From: Stenogyne calaminthoides
Taxonomy: Eukaryota; Streptophyta; Magnoliopsida; Lamiales; Lamiaceae
Reading direction: 5' to 3'
Assembly (NCBI GenBank): GCA_037126765.1
Contig: JBBCBC010000016.1
Span: 12,822,728-12,886,727 of the forward strand
DNA length: 64,000 bases
This document shows, in pieces, positions 1-10,925 of the stretch. A model generated the notes under the pieces. That model did no database searches. It was not told where the DNA came from and saw nothing but the letters and a program-made list of their open reading frames with translations. The position numbers and the translations under genes are program-made. Numbering within the stretch: the first letter of the stretch is position 1; the number at the start of each line of letters is the position of its first letter.

Positions 1-1480
1 TGTACTTGGGAATGAAAGAATCATCCCCTATTTATAGGTGAGAGGTGGTCGAAATTTTTGATGAAAAATCAATGTGGGAAAAGACTTTTCTTGATCACCA
101 AGAAATCTTGAATATATCTCTTTTTTTTTTCCCATAATTAAAATATTCCACAAAAATCCCACCTCTTCAAATTATGGAATTTTTTAAAATTGAGTCTTGC
201 AAGATTCCAAGATTTGGATCTTCTTGAATTTATGAGATATTCTTGTATTTCAAGAAATACATATATTCCATAATATCTATTCAAGAAAATCAAGAAAATC
301 TTTCTTGCCCTCTATTTTCAAAATTTCGAAATATCCTTATGAATAACCAAGTGGGAGATTTCTTGAATTTAATGAGATAATCTTTTATTTCAAGAATACA
401 TATCTTAATTCCATAACAAAATACAAAGAAAATCTTTCTCCCTCTTTTATCCATAAATTTCGAAAATATCATAGGAAAAATAAGCAACATTATTTATTTT
501 ATTTTAATCACCATTTCAGTTATTGGACTATATGTTGGGCTACTCAGGGGGCCTTTAGGAGAATTAAGATTGGACCTTCTAATGGACCTTGAATATCTAA
601 TATTGAGCCACAATATAATTCAAGTCCATAAATATTAATTAATCCCACTACATAATTAATATTGCACTATCCATCTTAACCCATATTACAGTCAATATGG
701 CTCCCGGTCATTATTTCCCGTGTTTAAGATTATCTAGCCCATTAATTAATTCAAGCCACTGAAATAGCTTTCTAATTAATTAATATCTTTTATTCTTGGT
801 CAAGGAACGGTTCAACATTATTATCCATACCCGAAACTAATTCCACTTGCAAGATTTGGTATGATAAAACTTATGAACCACCCAAGAACCGTCGAACAAA
901 TGCGTGCTTTGCACGATTCTTCAGATTAAATCTTAGCAATCACATGTGACCAATAATATTGCCCAAGATAAAAAAGTATTGAATCTCATTGATTCGCTAC
1001 CCATGATAAGTCAAAGCAATAGTTACCAATCCCACGATCCTATTTAAGGGACGAATGTTAAGAAATAACGAACTCATCGAGGTCTAATTCTTCCTTTGTT
1101 CGATTAAGAAGAATTTATCCTCCTCAGAGGTCCTATTCGATCATCATCATGCACTAGTGTAATCTCTTGGTCAAGACAAGCCAATCTCGAGCCTTTACAC
1201 TTCAACATTTCACGATGGGTTGTTCATTTCCATCTAGGTCGTGAATAACGTACTTTTTAGTTACAAGGGACCATTAATTTAATCTTCTCGTGATCCGGTA
1301 TTACTAAATTAACTATAATGTAACACGTCTTAACTTATTGAAACAGTTATGCAAGAAATATATGTAACATTCAATGATATTTAAAGCATCGATGATAAAC
1401 AATTTATTTCAAAAATAAATCGAAAAATTGAGTTTCGATTATACAAAGTAAAAAGCATACTTTTCAGTATAATCCCAACA
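1..1480 (-). repeat. 3' LTR of Copia A, partial
   Basis: This is a direct repeat of 7142-8628. On the minus strand it starts TGTTGGGATTATACTG at 1480, next to the polypurine tract. A TATA box on the minus strand (TATAAATA, plus positions 29-36) matches the one in the right LTR. The rest of the LTR lies left of the window. Small indels separate it from the right LTR, so the insertion is not recent. Confidence 0.92.
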
Positions 1481-1598
1481 ATCTCCCACTTATACTCAAA
1501 GTCTGGTTTTAAGTATACTACAACATGTCTCGCGTAGTCCGTGACATCTAATGTCACCTACACGAACCTAATATCTTCTCCCACTTATACTCAAAGCA
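1481..1598 (-). promoter_or_regulatory. Duplicated polypurine-tract module of Copia A
   Basis: Directly next to the 3' LTR the minus strand reads GAGTATAAGTGGGAGA, the likely PPT that primes plus-strand DNA synthesis. A second copy of almost the same 19-20 bases lies about 95 bp upstream, at about 1579-1598, where it overlaps the end of the RNase H reading frame. Element B has the same arrangement with the same spacing, so this is a family trait. Which copy is used cannot be told from sequence. Confidence 0.6.
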
Positions 1599-2162
1599 GA
1601 TTGGCAATGGTCTTGACACCATTCCTTTCACATGTCTCTCGAATGTATTCAGAGGCAGACCCTTTGTGAATGAATCTGCTAGGTTGTCCTCAGACGCTAT
1701 CTTTGCCACATCTATATCTCCTCTCTTAATGATTTCTCGTATAAGATGTCTTTCCTTTAGTGTGCTTGTTTGACTCGTGGACTCTTGGTTCTCTTGAATT
1801 TGCAACTGCCCATAGCAGATATTGCTAGACAAATTCAGAACACCATCCAAGTCCACTAAGAAGGTCTAGAGCCCAATCGGTTCTTTCACTGCTTCACAAG
1901 CAGCTACTTACCCGACTTCCATGGTTGAGTCAGTGATGCATTTCTGCTTCACACTCGTCCATTTAATGGTTACACTTCCCAAATGGAAACACACTAACTG
2001 AGGCAGATAATTTCTGGAATCTAAGTCTGATTGGAAATCCGAGTCCGTGTAGCCGATGGGGATTGGAGTATTTGACTGTTAAATCAACATTCTATCCCGA
2101 GTTCTTTTCAGACACTTCAGAATGTTTTTAACTGTCGTCCAATGCGCTTTCCCTGGGTTACT
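1554..2162 (-). pseudogene. Copia A RNase H domain (broken)
   Basis: The minus strand downstream of the RT domain encodes Copia RNase H motifs: TDSD followed by FQSDLDS, then IKWTSVKQK, then a TDST-MEVG segment, and at the end the family-typical DVAKIASEDNLADSFTKGLP with LNTFERH. RNase H removes the RNA strand during reverse transcription. A stop follows MEVG and the reading frame changes before the last 100 residues (1554-1856), so no complete domain can be made. The last residues overlap the upstream copy of the PPT module. Confidence 0.85.
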
Positions 2163-3120
2163 TTAATATCTTGCTATCATGCATGCGGCAAAGCAGATAT
2201 TCGGCCTCGTACACAACAATGCATACATAAGGTTTCCGGCAGCCGAAGCACAAGGAATGCCTTTCATGTCATCTATTTCCTTTTGCGTCTTAGGGGACAT
2301 TTTCTTGGATAGATGGATTCCATGCCTGAAAGGTACGAATCCTTTCTTGGAATCTTGCATGCTGAATCGTTTCAAGACAATGTCTATGTATGAAGCTTGC
2401 GATAAGCCTATCATCCTTTTCTTGCGATCTCGAGTGATCTTGATCCCAAGGATGTGTCCGGCTTCCCCTAAGTCCTTCATATCAAAATGTTTTGAAAGCC
2501 ATGCCAGTACGTCTGATAACACCTTCACATCGTTCCCGATGATCAGAATGTCGTCTACGTATAGTACTAAGAATACCAATGCAGTTCCGACACGTTTTTT
2601 ATACACACAACTTTCAAACTCGTTTTGATCAAACCCATAAGACTTTATAACATGATCAAAACATTGGTTCCAAGCTCTGGATGCCTGTTTGAGTCCGTAG
2701 ATTGACTTCTTGAGCTTACAAACAAGATGTTCTTGGCCTGTTTCAATGAAACCTCGGGGTTGTTGCAAATAGATCTCTTCATCAAGACTTCCGTTAAGGA
2801 AAGCTGTCTTGACATCCATTTGCCAGATTTCAAAGTCGAAATGCGCAGCAATCGATAATAGAATACGGATGGACTTAAGCATGGCTACAGGCGAAAAAGT
2901 TTTCTCATAATCGATCCCTTCTTTCTGAGTATAACCTTTCGCCACTAGTCTTGCTTTAAAGGTTTCAACCTTCCCTTTCGGTCCTCTTTTCCATCTTATA
3001 TACCCATTTGCATCCAATGGGTTTGACCCCATTAAGTGGTTCGACTAGCTTCCACACTTTTATTATGAAGCATAGAACCCATTTCGGCTTTCATTGCTGT
3101 TTGCCAAGAAACTGCATCCT
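2163..3120 (-). pseudogene. Copia A reverse transcriptase domain
   Basis: An open stretch of 289 codons (2163-3032) carries the Copia RT signature. It begins with LVAKGYTQKEGIDYEKTFSP and goes on through QMDVKTAFLNG and KLKKSIYGLKQASRAW to the catalytic VLYVDDILIIGND. It ends near the CTRP-NICF segment. Further N-terminal RT residues (around KPIGCKWVY) lie at about 3000-3060 in another frame. The YVDD box is intact, making this the best preserved part of element A. It would copy element RNA into DNA in virus-like particles, but its neighbours are broken and no full polyprotein can be read. Element B encodes the same domain with more damage. Confidence 0.93.
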
Positions 3121-3379
3121 TATCTTGGAATGCCTCATCATATGTCCATGGGTCCGATTAAATCTTGTCCAGAATCAAGTCCGAGACTCTCCTATTCCCA
3201 TGAATCTCTCGGGGTCGTCTAACAACCCTCCCACTATGACGAGGCTCCGGTTGTGAAAACGTATCGTTAGGTATATCATCTAGTACAGTTGGCACTGAGG
3301 TTTGCCCTCTAAGCTCATTTAAGGTAATCTCACTTCTGGGTTATCTTTGGTTCATATAGTCTTCTTCCAAAAATCTAAA

Positions 3380-4060
3380 ATGGGTGTTGATGACCACCTT
3401 CTGATCTTCGGGACTATAGAACATACACCCTTTTGTTCCCTCGGGGTATCCTACAAAATAACCTTAATTTTGATCGAGGATCCAATTTACCAGCTTTCTT
3501 GTCCAACACGTAGGTCGGACACCCCCAAATTCTCATGTGTATCATACTAGGCTTGAGCCCGGTCCATAATTCTTTGGGAGTTTTGGGAACCGAACACCAA
3601 GTTCGATAAGTCGTTGTTTCTGACCCCGCGACCAAGATCCGCATAACTAATCTAACCATTTCCAAAAGAATTATGTTTCTTCATGATCCATTTTGTTGAG
3701 GGTTAAGATTGCAAAAGCGACAATCCCTTCATCGAGATAAGTAGTTCAAAAACTCATCATTGATCCACGATCGATCGTAGAACCATTCGTTTTTTCCTAT
3801 GATTCTCTGTTTGAGCCTTAAATTCTTTTTGAATTTCTCAAAGGTCTTAGATTTATGATAAGGAAAATCAACCCCCACCTTGAGTAATCATCAATAAAAA
3901 TACTATAACCTCCTTTTGCTTTGGTTGACATTGGTCTACATACATTTGTGTGAACGATCTCTAACACTTCTTTGGCCCTATTCCCTTGGCTCCAAATGCC
4001 CTCTTGTGAAACATGATTCATTGGAATCGATTCAACTTGGATGAACCGTCTCTCCACCCC
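3380..4060 (-). pseudogene. Copia A integrase (broken)
   Basis: Two open pieces on the minus strand belong to a Copia integrase. The first (3818-4057) has the start of the catalytic core, with VHTNVCRPMSTKAKGGYS and then IFIDDYSR, where the first catalytic Asp lies. The second (3414-3665) is the C-terminal part, with SVPKTPKELW, HMRIWGCPTYVLDKKAGKLD and a degraded GYP motif. The central part with the second Asp and the Glu is not in an open frame. Compared with element B, A also lacks a clear GAG-pre-integrase zinc segment here. It was once the enzyme for insertion of the DNA copy and is now a pseudogene. Confidence 0.85.
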
Positions 4061-4379
4061 TTAGACGCCAAAAAAATGTCCTGCTTCATCGCTCGATGAA
4101 CGTTTTCTTTTCTCGGAAACAATGTTTATATGATACATTTAGTTAATTGTATAGAGATCATTCAACAACGTTTCATTAAATTTATCAAAAGAAAAATGGT
4201 AACAACTTTATTAAAAAAGAAACCAATATCCATCATAAAAAGTTTAGAAACCAAAATCTTTCTAAAATTCCAACGTCCTCTCAAAATTAAAACTCATCTT
4301 TCAAAAGACATGTGCACTTCTCTCATTTTTCCCTCGATCATCGCCCGGTTCCCACTAAGTTGTCTCGTCCGCTTGAACC

Positions 4380-5272
4380 CTGTAATGTGAAACAAACATG
4401 ATTAGTGGATCCCAGATCCACCACCCATCGCCGCTAAACAAGTTTCAAACAACTAGTGCAATTACCTTTCTTTCCATCCCTTTTGGTCCGCAACAGTCAC
4501 CTCCAATGTCCTTTCTCACCGCAGTTGAAGCACTTCCCTTAGTGTTGTTCACTCCACCACCCTTCTTGTCTTTGCCATTGGCCACCCCTTCACTTCTTGT
4601 GGCCTTTGTTCCTTTTCTTGTTTTTACCAAGAAGAAGAAGAAGTCTATTTGCCACCAAGGCTTGGCTTTTTACGCCCCAATATCGCCTCTGCCGAGACTA
4701 AAGCTTGCAACAGATCGGGCATCGAGAACTTCGATTATTCATATGGTAGTTCAACTTTGGCTGCTCAAAGCTTTTAAATGTCGGAGAATGGAGCCTGAAA
4801 TCGATTTGGGTCTCGATATCGTATTCACTCCAAGTACCTCAAGTTTATTAAGGTGATCCATCATTTGGAGAACGTGCTCCCTTACGGGCGTTCCCTCCAC
4901 CATTTTCATAGAGAGCAAGTCCCTTGTGGTGATTTGACGAGCCACACGGTTCTGATGTTGAAACATCGCTTTAAGACTAGTCATGATTTCCGCAGCGGTC
5001 TCAACGTTTTGGTGTTGGTGTTGCAAACACATCGACATAAAAGCCAAGATGGTACACTTTGCCATTTCGTTTGACCGCTCGATCGACATACTCTTTCTTA
5101 ACCGTTTTAGTGGACTCATCGATGGTTTATTCGATTTAGGTGTGGTCAGAACCTAGTTATGGCTTTGTGCAGTGAGGACAATAGTGAGTTTCCGATTCCA
5201 ATCAACAAAATTTTCTCCAGTGAGTAAATTGTCTTTTAGTATATTGAATAGTGGATTAAAAGGTTGCGACAT
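4380..5272 (-). pseudogene. Copia A gag (broken)
   Basis: The likely start codon is at 5272 on the minus strand (MSQPFNP). It is followed by NLLTGENFVDWNRKLTIVLT, the N-terminal motif of Copia gag proteins. An in-frame TAG follows soon after. The central helical region continues at 4751-5119 (TSLKAMFQHQNRVARQ, then MVEGTPVREHVLQMMDHLNK). A Lys/Gly-rich piece at 4445-4630 corresponds to the linker and the nucleocapsid zinc knuckle, but the CCHC pattern is no longer complete. Gag would form the particle shell. A protease active site was not found between gag and integrase. Confidence 0.8.
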
Positions 5273-6752
5273 GATGAACTAAAATAAATAATAATATGCA
5301 TAAGAACAAATATATCACAAGGTTCGATCACATGCATCATATTAAAATCTCAAAAAAATATGAACATGCATCAGTCAACATCTCAAAACAGTTTAAATAA
5401 GCCACGTTGGGTGGGTCATTATTTAAACACATTCAAGCGAGTTACAAACAAAAACGATTACAAACCTTTAATATCCAGATTAATAGTTAGCTCCCACTTG
5501 ACCAATATAAAATTGACAGGGGACTTGAGGGAAGTATATGCATATCAATTTTATACCTAAGTAATAACCATGATTAAATCTGAGTTATTATTTTTCGCTT
5601 TGATCGAGCCTCGTTGGGAGGTCATAAATGCCACTAGTAATAACCCACAATCATCCATTTGGAATTCATTCATGTGAAAGCTATCTTTTGACCGTCCCGT
5701 TGGGGAAATTTCTCCAAAAGAATTCACAAACAAATAAATCATGGAGGTCAAAATTAATTCAATTTTATTATCCGGAATAAAATTGTCAATTAATTATTTA
5801 AACATACTTAGTAATTTTTTTTTAAGGTGAGATTTTTTTCATTTGGCAACCCTCATGCAAACACATTTAAACAAATTAAATAAAGCATAAGATAGCACAA
5901 ATAAATCAAGCAAAACAAAAAAAAAACATATTGGGCACAAATTATCCGATTGTCATGGTTTGATTTTTCTTGACTTGATCTTGAAGGAAACACGTCTCGA
6001 ATTTCTCCCACTCGTTTGTCTTGAAAAAAAATACTTCCCGTCTCGCTTACGCCACGGCTTCATAAGCATGATGCACGCTCGCATCCCGCGGCCTCTTTAG
6101 CCTAGACCCGCCTCGGCACCGCCCGGTGGGCACTGCTTCGCCAGTGCCTCGACACGCCTCGGACGCGCCTCGGCGGCGGCAGCAGTTCTCGGCGACACGC
6201 ATCCATCTTGCCTTCCGCCCTCCGCCTCGCCCGCGACCTCGGCGCCAGCATGCAGCGCCGCGTGCAACAGCGTCCGTCCTTTCAGCCTATCGTGGCGCCT
6301 GCGTTTGCGTCGTCACTAAGCGCCCGCCCGTCTTGTGCGCCTATTCTCGCCTTGCGATCGGCCGCCTCGGCCTCGCCACAATGCCGTCGTGCCGGTCTTG
6401 GCGCCAGCGCGTCTCACGCTTCGATTCGGATTTTGTCCTTTAATTCTTCGTCTCGTCCTCGTTTTTCGATCCGGTTTACAATTTATTTATAAAAATAAAT
6501 AAACCTAGATCTAGACTAGTCTATTACATTTATCAAATCAAACAAATTCTAATCTACTCGTGGATTTTCTCCGCGAGGCAAAAGCGAATCCGAGCGAATC
6601 GAATTAAAAAAACACGATTATATGCATGCATAAATAAAAACATTAAAATCCATGACAATTGGATACGCAAAAAAAAAATGATCTAATAGTTCTACTATCG
6701 ATTTCAAATTTAATGTCCACAAATTAAATTACAATTTAAAAAATTGAGCAAA
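5273..6752 (-). other. Long 5' leader of Copia A with a GC-rich block
   Basis: This stretch lies between the PBS and gag. Most of it is AT-rich, but about 6040-6440 is strongly GC- and CpG-rich with many short GGCG/GCGC-type strings. Small open frames at 6126-6492 come from this base composition and overlap in two frames, so I do not call them genes. Element B has a similar but poorly alignable GC block at the same place. The leader may hold packaging or dimerisation signals; this is inference. Confidence 0.7.
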
Positions 6753-6770
6753 CCGTGGCTCGATACCAAT
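6753..6770 (-). promoter_or_regulatory. Primer-binding site of Copia A
   Basis: On the minus strand the LTR end CCCCAACA is followed by ATTGGTATCGAGCCACGG. The part TGGTATCGAGCC resembles the complement of the 3' end of plant initiator tRNA-Met (TGGTATCAGAGC). It primes minus-strand DNA synthesis and fixes the element's direction. Confidence 0.85.
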
Positions 6771-8628
6771 TGTTGGGGAATGAGTTGCCATTGATCTATT
6801 CTATTGGGATGAATATTTAAATACAAATTTAATTCTTTAATTATTACTAGCATGAATTAATCCTATATTAATTCAAATAATAATTACAACAACATATCAT
6901 GCATATAATAAGCCACGTAAAACCTACGCATGCGGAGTCTACGGGTTTACGTGAACGTACCTCTCGGGATGTCAGTGAATTCGGTTAGACGGACTAACAA
7001 AAAGGACTTCCCAAGTATTCCCTTAGCCCTTGCTCAACTCTCCTGTGGAAGGACACTTGTCGAACAATTAACAAAAGGAAAAATAAATAAACTTTGTTGC
7101 ACCACTTATGTGGATTTGCTAATTTTTTCAGCACATGGAATTGTACTTGGGAATGAAAGAATCATCCCCTATTTATAGGTGAGAGGTGGTCGAAATTTTT
7201 GATGAAAAATCAATGTGGGAAAAGACTTTTCTTGATCACCAAGAAATCTTGAATATATCTCGTATATTCTTTTTCCCATAATTAAAATATTCCACAAAAA
7301 TCCCACCTTTTCAAATTATGGAATTTTCAAAAATTGAGTCTTGCAAGATTCCAAGATTTGGATCTTCTTGAATTTATGAGATATTCTTGTATTTCAAGAA
7401 ATACATATCTTCCATAATATCTTTTCAAGAAAATCAAGAAAATCTTTCTTGTCCTCTATTTTCAAAATTTTGAAATATCCTTATGAATAACCAAGTGGGA
7501 GATTTCTTGAATTTAATGAGATAATCTTGTATTCCAAGAATACATATCTTCATTCCATAACAAAATACAAAGAAAATCTTTCTCCCTCTTTTATCCATAA
7601 ATTTCGAAAATATCATAGGAAAAATAAGCAACATTATTTATTTTATTTTAATCACCTTTTTAGGTTATTGGACTATATGTTTGGGCTACTCGAGGGGGCC
7701 TTTAGGAGAATTAAGATTGGACCTTCTAATGGACCTTGAATATCTAATATTGAGCCACAATATAATTCAAGCCCATAAATATTAATTAATCCCACTACAT
7801 AATTAATATTGCACTATCCATCTTAACCCATATTACAGTCAATATGGCTCCCGGTCATTATTTCCCGTGTTTAAAATTATCTAGCCCATTAATTAATTCA
7901 AGCCATTGAAATAGCTTTCTAATTAATTAATATCTTTTATCCTTGGTCAAGGAACGGTTCAACATTATTATCCATACTAAAACTAATTCCACTTGTAAGA
8001 TTTGGTATGATAAAGCTTATGAACCTCCCAAGGGCCGTCGAACAAAGCGTGCTTGCACCGCGATTCTTCGTATTAAATCTTAGCAATCACATGTGACCAA
8101 TAATATTGTCCAAGATAAAAAAAGTATTGAATCTCATTGATTATTTACCCATGATAAGTCAAAAGCAATAGTTACCAATCCCACGTGATCCTATTTAAGG
8201 GATTTAAGGTTAAGAAATAACGAACCACCGAGGTCTAATTCTTCCTTGTTCAGTCTTTGAAGAATTTATCCTCCTGTAGGTCCTATTCGATTACATCATC
8301 ATGCACTAGTGTAATCTCTTGGTCATGACAAGTCAATCCCGAGCCTTACACTTCAACCTTTCACGATGGGTTGTTCATTTCCATATAGGTCGTGAATAAC
8401 GTACTTTTAGTTACAAGGGACTGTTAATTTAATCTTCCGTGATCTGGTATCACTAAATTAACTACAATGTAACACGTACGACTTATTGAACAGTTATGCA
8501 GTAAATACATGTAACATTCAATGATATTTAAAGCATCAGTGATAAACAATTTATTTCAGTAAATAAGTCTGAAAATTCAGTTTCGATTATACAAAGTAAA
8601 AAGCATACTTTTCAGTATAATCCCAACA
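6771..8628 (-). repeat. 5' LTR of Copia A
   Basis: This LTR of 1858 bp has termini TGTTGGG...CCAACA. On the minus strand it begins TGTTGGGATTATACTG and ends CCCCAACA just before the PBS. The promoter is visible: TATAAATA on the minus strand at 7170-7177, followed by GGGGATGA. The five bases after the LTR are GTCTG, one half of a TSD whose partner is off the window. The A insertion lies in sequence that looks like a SIRE-type LTR. Confidence 0.93.
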
Positions 8629-9060
8629 GTCTGAACCACTATAAAAATATTGTGTGCCTTTATCTGATTTACCTGCTTTACGCTATCTGCACACTACATG
8701 TTTAAGCATTGCATTCATATTTTAAGTCTGAATCAGATTTGCACCAAGCAACTGATCTGATCAGTTTAGCACTTTATCATTTGATCTGAAACAGATTACT
8801 TAGAATTAGATTTAGTAAACTGGTTTTTCACACGGGTTAAACTTATCTTCCGCACATCAGTTAAGCTGATAAACACCGAACTGATCTGCCCACAGGCAAT
8901 CAGTAAGTTGGATATCGGTCCAAACTGATTCACTCGCACTCTAATCAGGTAACTTGCTATTCACACCTGATCCCACGAAAAAGTTTCAGAAGTCTATTCA
9001 CCCCTACCTTCTAGACTTCTGCCTCACGAAAACCCGTTCGGGACCTACAATTCTCCATAA
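8629..9060 (+). repeat. Probable 3' part of a SIRE-like LTR plus leader
   Basis: The stretch ends with TCTATTCACCCCTACC and then CTAGACTTC near 9000-9025, close to the usual end of SIRE-type Copia LTRs in plants. It is followed by GGGACCTACAAT, which also occurs directly after the PBS of element F (rev. comp. near 57385). I read it as the end of a 5' LTR and its leader, cut on the left by Copia A. No coding part follows. Confidence 0.4.
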
Positions 9061-10099
9061 ATTAAATATTAAATTCAGTTTAATACTTAATCAACCAACT
9101 ATAATCCGTACACGGGAGTTACTTGTTGTGTGATCCATAGGCCCTCATATATCGAGTGATTAGTCAAACTAATGGTCTTAATTGAACCCTAGACAATAAA
9201 TCAGACATTCTCAATATATGAGGTACGTTGCTAGAAATGTGCAACTACCTATAACTGAAACATGGGCTATTACGACTTCCTTCTTTCATTCACGAATACT
9301 CGATTAGTCTTGAACATGATGAAGTGTCTATTCAAATAACATAATCAATTTATCTCCAATCACTAATTGATCACTTATGTCACACTTGGTCACAGAGTCC
9401 AAGTTGACGTGCATTGGCCAATGACTTTGATCCAATTATGATGAGAAGATGAATATTCTCTCTAAATTCACTTTGAGGAATGAATCATTTTCTTGGTTCA
9501 ACTACAATGCACATGCACTTCGTGATGAACCCAATCCAAGCCATATCTACCCATGGAAGGGTGCAAGCGTCGGTCATGGTCAAAGTTCATCACTCCACAC
9601 ATGTCGTGCGTATTGACCTCAAGTCAAAGGAGTATCGCATCGCTCCCACTAACCGAGACACCCATAGACACATATAGTGGAACTACATCAAACAGTTACT
9701 CGAATGGGTATACCAATACCCTCTAAGGTATTTTGCATCCATCATGAGATACCTAGTATCTCGTAATAAGTGAGATCTTACTACACTCTCTAAGAGTATG
9801 ATGCAGATCGCACACCAATCTCCATTGCATCATCAATATCCCATTCTTGATGATCCTTGATCGGGGCTATTTGAGAATCATGCTTAAGTCATCTGAGTTC
9901 TCACTATCTCAATAACAACAACGATTCAGGGGAACACAGATAAGAACAAATGCAAACAATCAAACATAATATTCTAATAAGTGTAACGCCATACATTTAA
10001 AATTAAATAAATAATAATATTAAACCAACATTGAATATTATCTTAGTATTATGTCCATACAATGGATTGTCTCTAGGACACTAAAATTAACATAACAGT
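9061..10099. other. Unclassified repeat-like sequence
   Basis: There is no convincing gene here. The one open frame on the plus strand (9480-9677) has no recognisable domain. The block around 10020-10110 reads on the minus strand like a retrotransposon LTR start (TGTTGGTTTAATATT at about 10045). The left part (9061-9250) resembles retrotransposon UTR sequence. I could not find matching ends or a TSD. Confidence 0.3.
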
Positions 10100-10381
10100 C
10101 CAACGATAGTTCTGTAATTCTATAATTATATATTGATACATCGTTAGCTGAAAAGACATAATGAGATTCTTTTGGTGAAAGCTTCATAAAGATCGTTCAA
10201 AGAAGTTACTTGGATAGTCTTAGCAGACTCATGTAGTAAGACTTCTAAAATGATTCAAATGAATTTATAAAAGCATGTTGATTCTCATGTTATAAAAAGA
10301 CGAGTCACTAAACTATGATGAATGTCCAAAGACTGAAAGATAAAATGTCAAATGTACCATAAGCAAATTCATTTGGATATT
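10100..10381 (+). pseudogene. Old Copia C, RT remnant (left half)
   Basis: Translated with frameshifts, the last 200 bp give the Copia RT end: a KMSNVP segment followed by a degraded ANSFG. The protein continues directly on the other side of the solo LTR at 21507. A weak YID-like tract near 10125-10140 may be the old catalytic box. Stops are frequent, so this is a very old element, interrupted by the solo LTR at 10382. Confidence 0.6.
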
Positions 10382-10925
10382 TGTTGGTCCCGGTGTAAAC
10401 GAGTCTCACACGTGTATGGGAGGGGGGGGGAATACACGTGTATAGTGATTTTTCAACTTTTAAAACTTTACTGAAATCGGTGAGTCAGGTTATCCTGAGT
10501 TTCAGTCCTGAGAAGCACAAATTGCCCTGAGTCAAAGTCTACTGAGGCAATAACATTGAGCGACTTTCAGAGACTTCAGATTAGCTCAACTGATTCTGAG
10601 TTTCTTCTACAGAGTCCAAATAAGCTAGGAGTAGATAATAATCTTAATGACTACTAAGGGGAGTTTATCAGTTTGACAACTATCTATACTAGCTTATCTA
10701 GAGTGCGGAAATTGTAGGCCGTAAAAGTTTATACTCTTTTTACTTTGCTGAAAATCTTTCCTTAATAAAACAGTGGCTAAGGTTGTGATCAATTTTAATG
10801 CAAGTTCAGTAGATTGATTCCAACTGGATATCATAAATGCTTTCAGTAAAATATGCAACAAGTACAAATACGAAGCAGAAAGTAAATAACACAGCAAATT
10901 ATAGAGGTTCAAAGGCTCAAGCTCC

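Larger units (their letters stand above)
1..8628 (-). mobile_element. Copia LTR retrotransposon A (left end outside window)
   Basis: This is a Ty1/Copia element read on the minus strand. Its 5' LTR is at 6771-8628, the primer-binding site (PBS) lies just left of that, and gag, integrase, reverse transcriptase (RT) and RNase H remnants follow in Copia order down to about 1554. A polypurine tract (PPT) abuts the 3' LTR, which ends at 1480. Base 1 of the window matches about position 7142 of the right LTR, so some 370 bp of the left LTR lie off the window and the TSD cannot be checked. The family is that of element B: the LTR termini, leader and pol all match. Every domain carries stops or frameshifts, so it is not autonomous. 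The Copia assignment rests on the order integrase before RT and on RT motifs; the sub-lineage is not certain. Confidence 0.93.

Noticed and set aside
2179..2628. Plus-strand open frame across the RT of Copia A (also the mirror case at 17089-17538)
   Set aside because: It is the shadow of the RT frame on the other strand.
6126..6492. Two overlapping open frames in the leader of Copia A
   Set aside because: They result from high GC content, overlap in two frames, have low-complexity products and no match in the equivalent leader of element B.
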